NCBI RefSeq assembly: GCF_001592005.1
Contig: NZ_BCVZ01000015.1
Coordinates: 1-64,000 of the forward strand
Reading direction: 5' to 3'
DNA length: 64,000 nt
Source: Bacillus sonorensis NBRC 101234 = KCTC 13918
GTDB taxonomy: Bacteria; Bacillota; Bacilli; Bacillales; Bacillaceae
The notes beneath the pieces were generated by a model. That model had not been told where the DNA came from and did not search any database. It saw only the letters and a program-made list of their open reading frames with translations. Positions 1 through 9,778 of the stretch are shown piece by piece (the stretch's first letter is position 1; the number at the start of each line of letters is the position of its first letter). Position numbers and translations under genes: made by a program.

Positions 1-590
1 AACGTTTGTACAGCTTCATGCACAGGAATTTGATCGCTGTTTTGTGTCATTTTTGCGGGCGTTTTCACAGCTTCGGCTTCTGGAAGCGGGAATGGCTGTC
101 TTTCTTCAAAAAAGCGCTGCTCCTTTTCAATTTCCTCTGTGAAAAGCGTCACGCGCTGTTCTTTTTGTTTATTGCTTGTTTTGTTTTTCTGCAAATCATT
201 TGGCTTGACCCTTTTTTGTTCGTGGAAGCCGTAAACTGGCGAAGGAATGACAGACGGTTTAAACGGCCTTTTTGCCGGTTTTTCGGTTTCCTTTCTTGAA
301 AAATCGGAAGGACGCTGCCGTACTGAAGGATTGCTGTAGGATTGGCGGTTCCTTTGCTGGCGTTCCCTGCTGTTTTCCCTTTGCTGCACCTTTTGATCAG
401 GAATCACCGGAAAGCGGAATTTTCCCTTTGGATATTCATAAACGACTTTTGCGTCTGATATTTGCGGCATTTCTTCATTTTCTTCAAAAGACGACCCATA
501 TTGCGGCTCTTCTGACATGTTTTTCGTTTTCTTTTCGTTATGTTCATCATCGCCTAAAAACAGGCCGAACATTTTATTAATCCAGCTCAT
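1..590 (-). CDS. sftA: DNA translocase SftA, N-terminal part (runs off window)
   Basis: The minus strand is open from an ATG at 590 to the window edge, giving about 196 residues. It begins MSWINKMFGLFLGDD and continues as a charged, Gln/Lys/Pro-rich, low-complexity segment with no membrane span. This matches the N-terminal linker of SftA (YtpS), the soluble FtsK/SpoIIIE-type translocase that clears DNA from the division septum. The ATPase and gamma domains would lie outside the window. The gene sits downstream of ytpPQR in the same orientation, as in B. subtilis. Identity rests on the N-terminus and synteny only. Confidence 0.85.
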   Translation of the reverse strand, partial: MSWINKMFGLFLGDDEHNEKKTKNMSEEPQYGSSFEENEEMPQISDAKVVYEYPKGKFRFPVIPDQKVQQRENSRERQQRNRQSYSNPSVRQRPSDFSRKETEKPAKRPFKPSVIPSPVYGFHEQKRVKPNDLQKNKTSNKQKEQRVTLFTEEIEKEQRFFEERQPFPLPEAEAVKTPAKMTQNSDQIPVHEAVQT

Positions 591-693
591 GAATCATCAC
601 TCTCTAACTCCCTTAAATTTTTCGGGGACGGTTTTTAGTATACCACTGCTTCATCCGCCAGAAAAGGACAAGGTCCATCCCGTCCGCCGAATA

Positions 694-727
694 AAAGAGC
701 CGCCAAGTTTTTGACCCAGCGGCTTCT
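694..727 (-). terminator. Rho-independent terminator after ytpR
   Basis: Read on the minus strand, AAGCCGC pairs with GCGGCTC across a short loop and is followed by CTTTTA. It lies about 40 nt after the ytpR stop and separates the ytpPQR operon from sftA. Confidence 0.6.
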
Positions 728-766
728 TTCACATGTATTCGAAAGTTTGGTTCATTTTATGCCGTT

Positions 767-1372
767 CTAAAATGTAAAGGCTTCTCCTGCTTCACGGCTG
801 TCGTCAAGGACGAGGATCCCTTTTTCTTTAGGGGCGTCCGGCAGGTTCAATTCTTTTGCCGAGCAGATCATGCCGCTTGACGCCACTCCGCGAAGCTCGG
901 CGTCTTTGATGATCATGCCGCTTGGCATCACGGCTCCGACCTTGGCAACGACGACTTTTTGCCCTGCATCAACATTAGGGGCTCCGCAGACGATTTGCAA
1001 TGTTTCGTCACCGACATTGACTTTGCAGACGCTCAATTTGTCGGCATTCGGGTGCTTTTCTTTTTCTTCGATATAACCGACGACAAATTTCGGAGAAAGA
1101 TCAACGGTCAGCTGATCTTTCAATCCGTTGCGGACGAGAATTTCATTAACATCCTGGACAAAGCTTTCAGAAAGCGCGATCGGTCCGTTTTCCGTCACGT
1201 TCAAATAAGATGAAGCATGAAAAATATTATAGCCTGATGTTTCCTTTGTTTCTTTATCGAAAATTTTCACGACATCGCCGAAACGTTCAAAATCAATATT
1301 CTCGCGCGGGACATCGTTGAGAGAGATGAGAAGCGTATCGCCTACTCCTTCTAAATTATAAAATGCGTTCAT
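767..1372 (-). CDS. ytpR: YtpR, tRNA-binding-domain protein
   Basis: This is a 201-residue protein. Roughly residues 90-195 form an OB-fold tRNA-binding domain of the kind found in PheT and the MetRS C-terminus ([12 protein letters not shown], then GAPNV and SGMICS blocks). The first part is the small domain typical of YtpR. The ATG at 1372 was chosen over one 21 nt upstream because it starts at the family's MNAFYN and has AGAAAGGAA in front. It is the last gene of ytpP-ytpQ-ytpR. The exact role is unknown; RNA binding is inferred from the fold. Confidence 0.88.
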   Translation of the reverse strand: MNAFYNLEGVGDTLLISLNDVPRENIDFERFGDVVKIFDKETKETSGYNIFHASSYLNVTENGPIALSESFVQDVNEILVRNGLKDQLTVDLSPKFVVGYIEEKEKHPNADKLSVCKVNVGDETLQIVCGAPNVDAGQKVVVAKVGAVMPSGMIIKDAELRGVASSGMICSAKELNLPDAPKEKGILVLDDSREAGEAFTF

Positions 1373-1389
1373 CAAAAAATTCCTTTCTG

Positions 1390-2199
1390 TCATTTCTTTT
1401 TTGGGCGGTTTTGAGCCAGAATAAAAATCGGCTCAAGCTTTCCTTCCTCATACAAAAAAGAAAGCGCCGTGATCGGTACCGTTCCGTTTGCAAAAAAGCT
1501 CATCGACATTTGCCCAAGAATATCATATCCTGCCTGGTTGCGAATGTCAGCAATGATCAGCACATCCTGATGGGGGATAGAAACCGCGAGGGCTCCTTGG
1601 GCTTTTTTTTCATACTCCGTAAGGATCGATTCGTTTAACACACGGCTGGCATCATAACCGTCGTTTGCCCGGAAAAAATAAAACCGGTTATCAGCCACAA
1701 CGTCTTCCTTGACAACGGTCCGGAGCGAACGGAGATTGAAGGAGGACGTTTCCCTGATCCGTTCCTTCGTCCACCCTTCTTTCTCAAGCATGTTCTCGTC
1801 GATCAGCCGGTAGGATTTGCCGAGATCCAGAGCATAATAAATTCTCGTCTCGGCTGTATGCTCGTCGAAAATCAGGGGAATTCCCGCACTGGACTTTTCA
1901 GGAAATGACGTCGAACGGATAACGGGATAAATCATGCTTTCCCGCCCTTCCATTTCTTGAGACTGCCCCTTCATTGCCTTTAGCGCTTCTTCAGTATAAT
2001 AGACGACCTCGTCAATAGCCTCGTCTTTTTTTTGCTCCCATTTGGCGATGATTCCGGGAAGCTCGAGGGTAATGCCTTTTTCAGTGGCCTTGTCTTCAAT
2101 CCTCAAGGTATCTTTTTCTCTGTCAAAATAAAAGGTCCAGCTTTCATTTTGCAAACGTTTTTTCAGGATATCGGAAAGTTTCCTTGACGTCATTTTCAT
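1390..2199 (-). CDS. ytpQ: YtpQ, DUF1444 protein
   Basis: This 269-residue soluble protein matches the YtpQ/DUF1444 family (start [16 protein letters not shown]). No signal peptide, membrane span or catalytic motif is recognisable. It follows ytpP by about 20 nt and its stop is 17 nt before the ytpR start, so the three genes are very likely co-transcribed. Its function is not known, and nothing in the sequence argues for a specific one. Confidence 0.85.
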   Translation of the reverse strand: MKMTSRKLSDILKKRLQNESWTFYFDREKDTLRIEDKATEKGITLELPGIIAKWEQKKDEAIDEVVYYTEEALKAMKGQSQEMEGRESMIYPVIRSTSFPEKSSAGIPLIFDEHTAETRIYYALDLGKSYRLIDENMLEKEGWTKERIRETSSFNLRSLRTVVKEDVVADNRFYFFRANDGYDASRVLNESILTEYEKKAQGALAVSIPHQDVLIIADIRNQAGYDILGQMSMSFFANGTVPITALSFLYEEGKLEPIFILAQNRPKKK

Positions 2200-2218
2200 T
2201 GAGGGAACTTCCTTTCTG

Positions 2219-2539
2219 CTACTTTTTCAAAGAATCGGTCAAAAATTGTTCAATTTCCTCTTTCGTTTTCCGGTCTTTGCTGACAAAACGGCTGATTTCT
2301 TTTCCGCTTTTAAATACGAGAAAACTTGGAATCCCGAAAATATCCCACTCAGCACATGTATCGATAAATTTGTCGCGGTCTACATAGTAGAATGTAAACT
2401 CGGGATAATTCGCTTCCAGCTCTGGCAAAAACGGTTCGACAAAGCGGCAGTCCGGGCACCAGTCGGCGGAAAACATCAGCAGGGATAAATCATCATTTAC
2501 AGCTTTTGCAAGTTCTTCATTTGATTCGATTTTTTTCAT
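2219..2539 (-). CDS. ytpP: YtpP, thioredoxin-like protein
   Basis: This is a compact thioredoxin fold of 106 residues. The redox motif WCPDC lies near residue 28, and the cis-proline region is in FGIPSFLVF. There is no signal peptide, so it acts in the cytosol. The ATG at 2539 was chosen because GGAGG lies 9 nt upstream; an in-frame ATG 33 nt earlier has no ribosome site. It heads the ytpPQR operon. Thiol-disulfide exchange is inferred from the motif, and the partner is unknown. Confidence 0.88.
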   Translation of the reverse strand: MKKIESNEELAKAVNDDLSLLMFSADWCPDCRFVEPFLPELEANYPEFTFYYVDRDKFIDTCAEWDIFGIPSFLVFKSGKEISRFVSKDRKTKEEIEQFLTDSLKK

Positions 2540-2827
2540 GATCAACGCCTCCAGTTTATATGTTCTTATCATCCATTCGGATCATACCAGACAACGGGCC
2601 GCATAGCCAGATTTTTGCCGCCGGGCTGACCAAGGATGACTTTTCTTTTATGTATCATACCCCTTTTCAGCGGGGAAAATCTGATATGACGCCTGCTTGA
2701 AACCTTCTTCCTATCATTAGCATAATTTTTTTGCTTTATCAACCCATTGTCGTTTAACATGGAAGCTGAACGGGTAAAAATATCCGATGAGGTACACAAA
2801 TCTCAAAACAAGGAAGGAGGAATCCGC

Positions 2828-3274
2828 ATGGAATTTACCGTTTATCTTGCCGGAGAAATACATAGTAACTGGCGAGAAGAAGTGAAAGAAAAAGCAAAAT
2901 CCCTTAAACTGCCTGTCACATTTGTCGGACCGATGGAAAACCATGAACGATCTGACAACATCGGAGAAGAAATTTTGGGCAAACAGGCGGATCCGGTCGC
3001 AACAGATGATGCAGCCTCAGATGTAAACAACTTCAGAACCCAGGTTTTGATGAACAAAGCAGATATCGTCATCGCCCTTTTCGGAGAAAAATACAAGCAG
3101 TGGAACACGGCCATGGATGCTTCTTACGCCATTGCAAAGGGAAAACCGCTGATCATTATCCGCCCGAAATCGCTGCATCATCCGCTGAAAGAGCTGTCAA
3201 ACAAGGCCAATATCACTGTCGAAACCGTGAACCAGGCGATTAAATCGCTGTCATACGTCTTTGAAAGCGAATAA
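2828..3274 (+). CDS. ytoQ: YtoQ family protein
   Basis: This 148-residue protein starts MEFTVYLAGEIHSNW behind AAGGAAGGAGG. The VYLAGEIH start and the DIVIALFGEKYKQWNTAMDAS segment fit the YtoQ family, which is distantly like nucleoside 2-deoxyribosyltransferases (Rossmann-like, with an acidic residue and a late Asp/Ser pocket). An upstream in-frame ATG at 2747 has no ribosome site and was discarded. The gene stands alone on the plus strand. The enzymatic function is inferred only from fold resemblance. Confidence 0.8.
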   Translation: MEFTVYLAGEIHSNWREEVKEKAKSLKLPVTFVGPMENHERSDNIGEEILGKQADPVATDDAASDVNNFRTQVLMNKADIVIALFGEKYKQWNTAMDASYAIAKGKPLIIIRPKSLHHPLKELSNKANITVETVNQAIKSLSYVFESE

Positions 3275-3280
3275 CCCGCT

Positions 3281-3312
3281 AAGAAAAAAACCTGTGCATG
3301 TGCACAGGTTTC
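3281..3312 (-). terminator. Terminator after ytoP (minus strand)
   Basis: The hairpin AACCTGTGCA/TGCACAGGTT is perfect with a two-base loop. On the minus strand it is followed by TTTTTTTCTT, so it ends ytoP transcripts. On the plus strand it could weakly stop ytoQ, but the T-run there is only three bases. Confidence 0.75.
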
Positions 3313-3430
3313 AGCGTGTCGACAAACCCCCGCATTCGTTGTCAGGCCTGCACGTCGGTGCTCACGAATTCCAACATTCGCTCCGCTCCGATGCCCGGCC
3401 TTCCTAGACTGCAAGGGTTTTCAATCACGC
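3313..3430. other. GC-rich non-coding stretch of unknown origin
   Basis: This stretch lies between the ytoQ/ytoP hairpin and the end of ytoP. Its base composition (GTCGAC, GCCCGG and CGGAGCGGAGCG patches) is unlike the surrounding AT-rich intergenic DNA. No credible gene was found. It may be a copy of a dispersed intergenic repeat. A second GTGTCGAC lies just after ytfP near 21140, but the similarity there is short. Confidence 0.3.
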
Positions 3431-3438
3431 TGATTTGT

Positions 3439-4512
3439 TCAGTCATTTGCTATAATCGATTTCACCAAGGAACTGTCGCACGCTTTTACCAATTTAATGA
3501 TCAATTCTTTGGCGGCCAGGTAATCGTCAACATGAATGATGGAGGCCGATGTGTGGATATACCGTGAACAGATTCCGATCACAGCTGAAGGGATTCCTTC
3601 GTTTGAAATATGAACGCGGCCCGCATCGGTTCCGCCCGGCGAGACAAAATATTGATACGGAATGTCATTCGATTCAGCTGTATCCAGCACAAAGTTTCTC
3701 ATTTCGCTGTGCATCACCATGGTGCGGTCAAAAATTCTCAAGAGGACGCCTTTTCCGAGCTGACCGAATTGGCTTTTGTCTCCGCCTGCATCATTTGCCG
3801 GACTGGCATCAAGCGCAAAAAACAAATCGGGCTGAATCATGTTTGCCGCCGTCTGGGCGCCTCTTGTGCCGACTTCTTCCTGAACGGTCGCCCCGGAATA
3901 CAGCGTATTCGGAAGCTCTGTGCCGTGCAGCTCTTTCAGCAATTCAATGCTCAGCCCGCAGCCATAGCGATTATCCCACGCTTTCGCCATAATTTTCTTT
4001 TCATTCGCCATCGGTGTAAACGGACAGATCGGTACGACCTGCTGTCCCGGCCTGACGCCGATTTTTTCGGCATCTTCGCGGTCATCCGCACCGATGTCGA
4101 TCATCATGTTTTTGATGTCCATCGGACGCTTCCGCTGTTCATCTGTCAAAAGATGCGGCGGCGTGCTGGCGATAACGCCCGGAATCGGTCCGTTCTCCGT
4201 ATGAATTTCAACACGCTGGGCCAGAAGAACCTGGCTCCACCATCCACCAAGCGTTTGAAATCGGAGCATTCCATTGTCGGTGATGGAAGTAACCATAAAT
4301 CCCACTTCATCCATATGGCCGGCCACCATGATTTTCGGGCTGCCTTCACGTCCCTTTCTCACGCCAAACACGCTTCCAAGCCTGTCTTGTATGACCTCGT
4401 CGGCATATTTTGCAAGTTCTTTTTTCATAAAAGCTCTGACAAGATGTTGATTGCCGGGGGCGCCTGGAAGTTCGGTCAGCGTTTGAAAAAGCGTTCTCGT
4501 TTCCTGATTCAT
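3439..4512 (-). CDS. ytoP: M42 family glutamyl-aminopeptidase YtoP
   Basis: This 357-residue enzyme is a cobalt/zinc aminopeptidase of family M42, which forms cytosolic tetrahedral particles that trim peptides. Metal and catalytic motifs are visible: [45 protein letters not shown] and [12 protein letters not shown] near the end. The ATG at 4512 (MNQETRTLF) has AAAGAGGG upstream; an ATG 33 nt earlier lacks a site. It is transcribed alone toward the terminator at 3281-3312. Confidence 0.9.
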   Translation of the reverse strand: MNQETRTLFQTLTELPGAPGNQHLVRAFMKKELAKYADEVIQDRLGSVFGVRKGREGSPKIMVAGHMDEVGFMVTSITDNGMLRFQTLGGWWSQVLLAQRVEIHTENGPIPGVIASTPPHLLTDEQRKRPMDIKNMMIDIGADDREDAEKIGVRPGQQVVPICPFTPMANEKKIMAKAWDNRYGCGLSIELLKELHGTELPNTLYSGATVQEEVGTRGAQTAANMIQPDLFFALDASPANDAGGDKSQFGQLGKGVLLRIFDRTMVMHSEMRNFVLDTAESNDIPYQYFVSPGGTDAGRVHISNEGIPSAVIGICSRYIHTSASIIHVDDYLAAKELIIKLVKACDSSLVKSIIAND

Positions 4513-4589
4513 CTGTTTCCCTCTTTTCATATGTATCTCAATCACATTTTACATAAGTGCGCAATAGGTTTCCACAGCAGACCGAATCC

Positions 4590-4618
4590 TTAACAGAAAA
4601 GGACATGTTCTGTATAAT
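4590..4618 (+). promoter_or_regulatory. SigA promoter of ytzB
   Basis: TTAACA, a 17-nt spacer ending in TG, and a perfect TATAAT lie 33 nt before the ytzB start. This is a strong extended -10 vegetative promoter by eye. Confidence 0.7.
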
Positions 4619-4650
4619 GGAAAAAAGAAGCCTTGGAGGTGCCAAAGATT

Positions 4651-4965
4651 ATGAAATTGCGCCATTTACTGCTCGGAGCCGGAATCGGCATCGCCGCAGC
4701 CGTCGCTGTCAAACGGTATGTCATGACGCCTTATATTTCATCAGAGAAAGCGCTGCGGATCGTCAAATCGGCTTTTAAGCAGAGAGGACCAATCGACGGG
4801 TCCTGGATCTATACCGTCCCAGAGCCTTATACGGTGAATGGCGAAACCGTCACTGTCTATAAAACGGGGATCACCCGGTCGGTTTTCGGAGAGCTTGAAC
4901 AATATGAAGTCATGGTTGACGCAAAAACCGGAATGATCGTTGATGTCATTGACACAGCGGCATAA
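4651..4965 (+). CDS. ytzB: YtzB, small PepSY-type protein
   Basis: This 104-residue protein has an N-terminal hydrophobic helix (about residues 5-20) that acts as a signal anchor. A PepSY-like domain follows, with SSEKALRIVKSAFKQRG and EYEVMVDAKTGMIVDV, the usual DxKTGxIxxV ending. The ATG at 4651 was chosen over a TTG at 4633 that sits inside the ribosome site TTGGAGGTG. It is probably membrane-tethered and outward-facing. PepSY domains often modulate peptidases, but the role here is unknown. Confidence 0.82.
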   Translation: MKLRHLLLGAGIGIAAAVAVKRYVMTPYISSEKALRIVKSAFKQRGPIDGSWIYTVPEPYTVNGETVTVYKTGITRSVFGELEQYEVMVDAKTGMIVDVIDTAA

Positions 4966-4966
4966 T

Positions 4967-5003
4967 GAAAAAAGATGCGGCTTATGTCTGCCGCATCTTT
5001 TTT
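4967..5003. terminator. Bidirectional terminator, ytzB / malS
   Basis: AAAGATGCGG and CCGCATCTTT pair, flanked by A-rich and T-rich runs on both sides. It can end both ytzB (plus) and malS (minus), whose stop codon touches it. Confidence 0.8.
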
Positions 5004-6700
5004 TATATAGCGCGGATCGGCCGATAAACCGGGTGCCACATGGCATCCTGGACCGCCTGGATGATGTCTTCGGGCTCTGATTCGGCAACCCCGTCCTTGA
5101 CGGCTGCTTGAATGACAGCGGTCGCAACGGTCGCCGACACTGTCCGCAAATCTTCAACTTGAGGAAGCAGGGCTGCCCCCGGCTTGCCGACGTCAACCAT
5201 ATTGGCAATCGCTTCAGCACTTGCGAAAAACATATTATCGGTGATCAGTCTCGCTTTTGAGACGAGTGTTCCAAGTCCGAGGCCCGGGAAGACAAACGCA
5301 TTGTTCGCCTGGCCGATCACATATTCCGTGCCATTATAGGAAACCGGCTCAAAAGGACTCCCTGTGGCAACGAGCGCTCTTCCTTCCGTCCATTTGATTA
5401 AATCCTCCGGCTTTGCCTCTGATAATGTCGTAGGGTTCGACATTGGGAATATCGCCGGACGTTCGACATGAGCCGCCATGTCTTTGACAATTTTTTCGGT
5501 AAATGCGCCTGCAACGGTCGAGGTACCGATTAAAATCGTAGGCTGAACTTGCTTGACAACCTCTGCCAAATCAATCGACTCTCCCGGCCCGTTCCGTGCA
5601 AAATCTTTCACTTCATCAGCCGGCCTTGCATACGGCTTTTGAATGTCCTGCAAATCGGCCATATCGTCCGTCAGCAGACCGTTACGGTCGACGCACCAGA
5701 AACGGCGGTACGCTTCTTCCTCCGATATCCCTTGTTTGATCAGCGCGGCGCGGATTTGTTCAGCGTTGCCGATGCCGGCAGTACCCGCTCCAAATATGAC
5801 GACTTTATGCTCTTTCAGCGGCATTTTTGAAATTTTCACAGCCGCCAGCACCGCGGCAAGCGTTACGGCTCCGGTGCCTTGTATATCATCATTAAAGGTG
5901 CATACCTTGTCTTTATATTTTTTCAAAATCCGGCGGGCATTCTGCGTTCCGAAATCCTCCCAGTGCAGCAATACACCCGGGAAGGTTTTTGTCGCGATGT
6001 CCACGTACTGATCGATAAATGAATCATAGCGTTCGCCCCTGATTCTCGAATGCTGGTTTCCGACATAAAGCGGATCATTCAGAAGCCGCTCCTGATTCGT
6101 GCCCGCATCAATGACGACAGGAAGCACTCTGTTTGGATCGATTCCGGCTGCTGCCGTGTACACGGCAAGCTTCCCGATAGAGATGGCGATCCCTCCGACT
6201 CCCCAGTCTCCGATACCGAGAATCCCCTCGGCATCAGTAGCAACGATCAAATCAATCTGGTCTTTTTCCGCAGCCAAATTTTCAAAAGCCGTTTTCATCC
6301 CTTCAGGATCATCGACAGACAAAAACAAGCCGCGCGGTTTTCTATATTCATGGCTGTACCGCTGGATCGCCGTACCAACGGTCGGCGTATAGACAATCGG
6401 CAGCATCTCTGTCATATGATCATTCAGCAGCCTGTAAAAAAGTACTTCATTTCGGTCATGAAGAGCGGTCAAATATACATTTTTGCTTAAGTCATCAGGC
6501 TGTGAGAGAAACTGCTTGTAAGCCCGCTTTGCCTGCTCCTCCAGAGTCAGTACTTTTGGCGGGAGAAGCCCGGTTAAACCGAGGGCTTTTCTTTCTTCCA
6601 AAGGAAACGCCACTCCTTTGTTCAGCAAAGGGGTTGATAGGACCTCAAATCCTCTTAAATGGGTTTCAATCACTTGTTCATTGAGATGTTCGTAGCTCAC
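5003..6700 (-). CDS. malS: NAD-dependent malic enzyme MalS
   Basis: This 565-residue protein matches the large malic enzyme type that oxidatively decarboxylates malate to pyruvate. Visible motifs include [13 protein letters not shown], the catalytic Lys region [15 protein letters not shown], the metal site [12 protein letters not shown] with [11 protein letters not shown], and the nucleotide fold [16 protein letters not shown]. The GTG at 6700 fits the family length (566 in B. subtilis) and has GAAAGGAAG upstream; the longer open frame to 6787 lacks support. A possible promoter, TTTACC-N16-TATAGG, lies just upstream. It follows ytnP with an 88-nt gap. Confidence 0.9.
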   Translation of the reverse strand: MSYEHLNEQVIETHLRGFEVLSTPLLNKGVAFPLEERKALGLTGLLPPKVLTLEEQAKRAYKQFLSQPDDLSKNVYLTALHDRNEVLFYRLLNDHMTEMLPIVYTPTVGTAIQRYSHEYRKPRGLFLSVDDPEGMKTAFENLAAEKDQIDLIVATDAEGILGIGDWGVGGIAISIGKLAVYTAAAGIDPNRVLPVVIDAGTNQERLLNDPLYVGNQHSRIRGERYDSFIDQYVDIATKTFPGVLLHWEDFGTQNARRILKKYKDKVCTFNDDIQGTGAVTLAAVLAAVKISKMPLKEHKVVIFGAGTAGIGNAEQIRAALIKQGISEEEAYRRFWCVDRNGLLTDDMADLQDIQKPYARPADEVKDFARNGPGESIDLAEVVKQVQPTILIGTSTVAGAFTEKIVKDMAAHVERPAIFPMSNPTTLSEAKPEDLIKWTEGRALVATGSPFEPVSYNGTEYVIGQANNAFVFPGLGLGTLVSKARLITDNMFFASAEAIANMVDVGKPGAALLPQVEDLRTVSATVATAVIQAAVKDGVAESEPEDIIQAVQDAMWHPVYRPIRAI

Positions 6701-6788
6701 CCGTCGTCTTCCTTTCACGTGTTGATACCTATAGCATGGATAAGATTCGGGTAAACCATTCACGAAAAAGCCCGGCCGCTTGCGCAAG

Positions 6789-7634
6789 CTACCTCCTTTC
6801 CCTTTTCACTGAAAGCGTAATATCGCCGTTTTCATCCCATTTTAATGCCCTGTAGCATGCATCATGATAAAAAATGTACCATGCATTTGTTTCGGCCGCT
6901 TTTGCCTGCCATTGCTGTTTGGCGGAAATCGATGTCATCGGATAATCGTCATAAGCGAGCACCCATAATGGATTCCGGTGGGCATGCGTCGGCATGATAT
7001 CAGCCATATGAAGAGCCGTTTCACCCGAATCTTCCAGCATGATCACAGAGTGACCGTCGCTGTGGCCGCCTGTGTGGTGCATTGTAATACCGGGCAACAC
7101 CTCAAGCTTTTGTTCAAATGTTTTCACTTGCTGCTGAACAGGTTCCCAATTCTCCTTCCAGTATGTATTTTTTGAGCGGATATTCGGGTTCTTCATTTCC
7201 TCCCATTCTATGGAAGACGTATAGATGACGGCATTGGGAAATACGGATGCGAGTTTATCCCCGTCATCATGCGTCAAACCGCACGCATGGTCGAAATGAA
7301 GATGGGTCATGAGGACGCCGTCAATATCGCCGGTCGTCAGCCCAAGCGTTTTTAAAGACTCATCAAGCGCGGATTCTTCCGTAACACCGTAGTTTCTTTT
7401 TTGTTTGTCCGTCAGTTTGCCGCGCCCGATTCCTGAATCGATCAGCAGATTGACTCCGTCTTTTTGCACAAGAATAGGGTCTGTTCTAAGTTCAATCTGA
7501 TTTTTTTCATTCACATGATATTTTTTTGACCACAGCGGCTTTGGGACAACGCCAAACATGGCGCCTCCGTCCATATGCGTCACACCGCCGTTTAACCACG
7601 TCAGCTTTATGCTTCCGATGTGTAAAGTTTCCAT
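6789..7634 (-). CDS. ytnP: YtnP, metallo-beta-lactamase-fold lactonase
   Basis: This 281-residue protein is of the metallo-beta-lactamase superfamily. The dinuclear zinc motif [10 protein letters not shown] lies near residue 112, with further His residues in [10 protein letters not shown] and an Asp in [13 protein letters not shown]. YtnP of Bacillus has quorum-quenching lactonase activity on acyl-homoserine lactones and affects streptomycete signalling. No signal peptide is seen. The ATG at 7634 has GGTGGGAGGG upstream. It is convergent with nothing and lies between the trmB terminator and malS. Confidence 0.88.
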   Translation of the reverse strand: METLHIGSIKLTWLNGGVTHMDGGAMFGVVPKPLWSKKYHVNEKNQIELRTDPILVQKDGVNLLIDSGIGRGKLTDKQKRNYGVTEESALDESLKTLGLTTGDIDGVLMTHLHFDHACGLTHDDGDKLASVFPNAVIYTSSIEWEEMKNPNIRSKNTYWKENWEPVQQQVKTFEQKLEVLPGITMHHTGGHSDGHSVIMLEDSGETALHMADIMPTHAHRNPLWVLAYDDYPMTSISAKQQWQAKAAETNAWYIFYHDACYRALKWDENGDITLSVKRERR

Positions 7635-7693
7635 TATGATCCCTCCCACCTTATCGTAGCAAAAAAATGAAGCGGCATCAGCTTCATAAAAAC

Positions 7694-7730
7694 GAAAAAA
7701 AAACAGACCTTTTGATTGTCTGTTTTTTTA
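7694..7730 (-). terminator. Terminator after trmB
   Basis: AACAGAC and GTCTGTT pair around TTTTGATT-type loop bases. On the minus strand a run of eight T follows. The trmB stop codon is at the upstream edge of the stem. Confidence 0.8.
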
Positions 7731-8369
7731 ATTCCTCCATTCGGCTTCAACCCTGTAGATCGGCTGGCCTTTGGCGGCGAATTTTTCTTCATATTCAGTC
7801 ATGACGTTTCCTTCAAAATCGCTCTGATGCAAATCAAGGCTGACGAACGTCAAAACGAGTCCGTATTCAGAAAAGCTTGTCAGGGAATATTCAAATAAAC
7901 CGCGATTATCTGTCTTAAAGTGAATCGCCCCCTTGCCTCCCAAAACCTGCTCATATTTTTGCAAAAACGCATGATTGGTCAGGCGGCGTTTTTCATGGCG
8001 CTTTTTGGGCCAAGGGTCGGAAAAATTCAAATACACCCGCTCGATTTCCCCTTCCGCAAATACATCGGAAAGCATGTCTGCATTGATGTTCAGCAGCTTT
8101 ACATTCGGCGCCTCCGACTGCTTTACCTTATCAACCGCCGTGACGATGACGCTTTTGAACAATTCAATGCCGATATAGTTTACATCCGGATGCTGCAGGG
8201 CCATTCCTGAAATAAACTGGCCTTTTCCGGTTCCTACTTCGATATGAATCGGGTTGTCATTTCCAAAAACGGAATGCCATTTCCCTTTATATTGGGACGG
8301 ATCGCTGATCACAATATGAGAGTTTTCAGCCAAGTAATCATCCGCCCAAGGCTTGTGACGCATACGCAT
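7728..8369 (-). CDS. trmB: tRNA (guanine-N7-)-methyltransferase TrmB
   Basis: This 213-residue SAM-dependent enzyme makes m7G46 in tRNA. Motifs are [13 protein letters not shown] (SAM site), [27 protein letters not shown] (catalytic and tRNA-binding) and [13 protein letters not shown]. The start at ATG 8369 ([11 protein letters not shown]) matches the family; the open frame 63 nt longer lacks a ribosome site. It is divergent from ytzH. Confidence 0.95.
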   Translation of the reverse strand: MRMRHKPWADDYLAENSHIVISDPSQYKGKWHSVFGNDNPIHIEVGTGKGQFISGMALQHPDVNYIGIELFKSVIVTAVDKVKQSEAPNVKLLNINADMLSDVFAEGEIERVYLNFSDPWPKKRHEKRRLTNHAFLQKYEQVLGGKGAIHFKTDNRGLFEYSLTSFSEYGLVLTFVSLDLHQSDFEGNVMTEYEEKFAAKGQPIYRVEAEWRN

Positions 8370-8443
8370 GTACCTTACACCTCTATCTGTTGTATCGTTT
8401 AACAACATACCATGAAATTTGCCGCCCCGCAAGGCCTCTTAGA

Positions 8444-8480
8444 AAGACGAAAAAGGACCGGGGCGCCGTCCCCTGGTCCT
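8444..8480 (-). terminator. Minus-strand terminator between trmB and ytzH starts
   Basis: AAGGACC-GGGG pairs with CCCC(T)GGTCCTT with one bulged base. A T-run (TTTTTCGTCTTTCT) follows only on the minus strand. No minus-strand gene ends here, so it most likely stops ytmP transcripts that have crossed ytzH in antisense. Confidence 0.6.
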
Positions 8481-8548
8481 TCATGTATAAAAACCAGCTT
8501 TCTGAACAATTTAATCCATATATGCGAATGAAGGGAAGTGCTACTACC

Positions 8549-8827
8549 ATGGGATTAAATCAAGAAAATCAGATTGATCTATTAAAAGACATTCTCTCTG
8601 ACCATCAAACAGACTGCTCAGGCACCGTCGCAGAATGCGAACAGGTGGAACGGATCATCAAGTCTCTGATGGCCAACACAAATCTCGATGTAAATCTGAA
8701 AGGCGTCCTTGAAGACATTTACCTCTACAGTCAAAGAGGGAGAGCTTCTTCTTCAATAAACGACCACATATTGGCGCATCAGGACCGTCTCACACAATGG
8801 GTGGAAGAAATTGATTCCTTTTCATAA
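8549..8827 (+). CDS. ytzH: YtzH family protein
   Basis: This 92-residue protein is predicted to be helical, soluble and acidic. It matches the YtzH family found beside trmB and ytmP in Bacillus (ILSDHQTDC, VERIIKSLMAN, LTQWVEEI). The ATG at 8549 has GAAGGGAAGTG upstream; the open frame continues 159 nt further upstream without a ribosome site and through the 8444-8480 hairpin. The function is unknown. Its stop overlaps the ytmP stop tail-to-tail by 6 nt. Confidence 0.82.
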   Translation: MGLNQENQIDLLKDILSDHQTDCSGTVAECEQVERIIKSLMANTNLDVNLKGVLEDIYLYSQRGRASSSINDHILAHQDRLTQWVEEIDSFS

Positions 8828-9625
8828 AGGGCGGGCAAGGCGCTCCATCAGCGTGTGCAGCTGTTCAAGCCCCTGCTTAAAGCCCTCATCATTTCGTTTC
8901 GCCTTTTGCCTAAGTATTGTCATTGCCGTCTCGGCCAATACGTACCATGCCATTCGCTGCTTGAGGTTGTCCGTTAAGGGGGCGCCGTATCGTTCAAACC
9001 AGCTTTCCCACTCCTGCTCCTCTACGTAATGGTAAAGAAGAGGCCCGAGATCGATGGCAGGATCTGCAATCATCGGACCATCCCAATCGATTAAATAAAG
9101 CTGATTCTGATCTGTAAGAAGCCAATTATTATGATTGACATCGCAGTGGCAGACGACTTTTTCCCCTGATTGAACCTCGCCAAGATGATGTTCAAGGTAA
9201 AAGAGCGCTTGATCCAGCTGCGGAATCGGATATTGTCGGGCTTGGATAAATTGCTTTAATTGAGTGATGACAGAGCTTGGCTGAAAAGGCTGTTTTCCTA
9301 ATCGTTTCAGCATATCTAAAAGCTCTTTGGAGGTGTGGATTTTCCGGAGCATTTCAGCCACTGCCTGACTGTTCATGTCCTTCGGCTTCAGCTCTCTGCC
9401 GCTCAGCCAGTGCTGCGCCGTAATCACATCTCCATTTTCCATTCGTTTTGTCCAAACGAGCTTAGGAACAATTCCTTCCGCGGACAGGACAGCCAAAAAA
9501 GGAGAGCTGTTCCGCTTCAAAAAAAGCTGCTGCCCATTATGTTTTGCATAATATGCGTCTCCTGTAGCTCCTCCTGCGGGGGAAATCTCCCATTCGCTAC
9601 CTAGTAATTGTCCCAACCAGTTCAT
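8822..9625 (-). CDS. ytmP: YtmP, aminoglycoside/choline-kinase-like phosphotransferase
   Basis: This 267-residue protein has an APH/choline-kinase fold: nucleotide-binding N-lobe with FLKRNSSPFL, Brenner catalytic motif HCDVNHNNW near residue 160, and metal motif LIDWDGP about 20 residues later. The substrate is not known; choline/ethanolamine or a sugar alcohol are the usual options for this branch. It is cytosolic. No ordinary terminator directly follows its stop because ytzH overlaps it; the next minus-strand terminator is at 8444-8480. Confidence 0.85.
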   Translation of the reverse strand: MNWLGQLLGSEWEISPAGGATGDAYYAKHNGQQLFLKRNSSPFLAVLSAEGIVPKLVWTKRMENGDVITAQHWLSGRELKPKDMNSQAVAEMLRKIHTSKELLDMLKRLGKQPFQPSSVITQLKQFIQARQYPIPQLDQALFYLEHHLGEVQSGEKVVCHCDVNHNNWLLTDQNQLYLIDWDGPMIADPAIDLGPLLYHYVEEQEWESWFERYGAPLTDNLKQRMAWYVLAETAMTILRQKAKRNDEGFKQGLEQLHTLMERLARPL

Positions 9626-9727
9626 CGATTTTCAACCCATCATTTCATTAAAAGATTTTAAAAGCATTTTGCCTCCCGTATCTAAGAAAACAAGATGCCT
9701 GTATTGATCGTCTCTCTATATTAAAAT

Positions 9728-9778
9728 AAAAAGACGGCTATTGAGAGTCATTTGTGCTAAACAATAGCCGTCTTTTTA
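9728..9778. terminator. Long symmetric terminator hairpin
   Basis: AAAAAGACGGCTATTG and CAATAGCCGTCTTTTT form a 16-bp perfect stem with a loop near 17 nt, with T-runs in both directions. It lies between ytmP and ytlR, both of which read leftward, so it most plausibly ends the transcript from ytlR or from the region to its right. Confidence 0.8.

Noticed and set aside
6-714. Plus-strand open frames over the sftA start
   Set aside because: They are Phe/Arg-rich antisense products of the sftA linker; the minus-strand frame has the family N-terminus.
2569-2944. Minus-strand frames between ytpP and ytoQ
   Set aside because: No ribosome sites; the products match nothing and overlap the upstream region of ytoQ.
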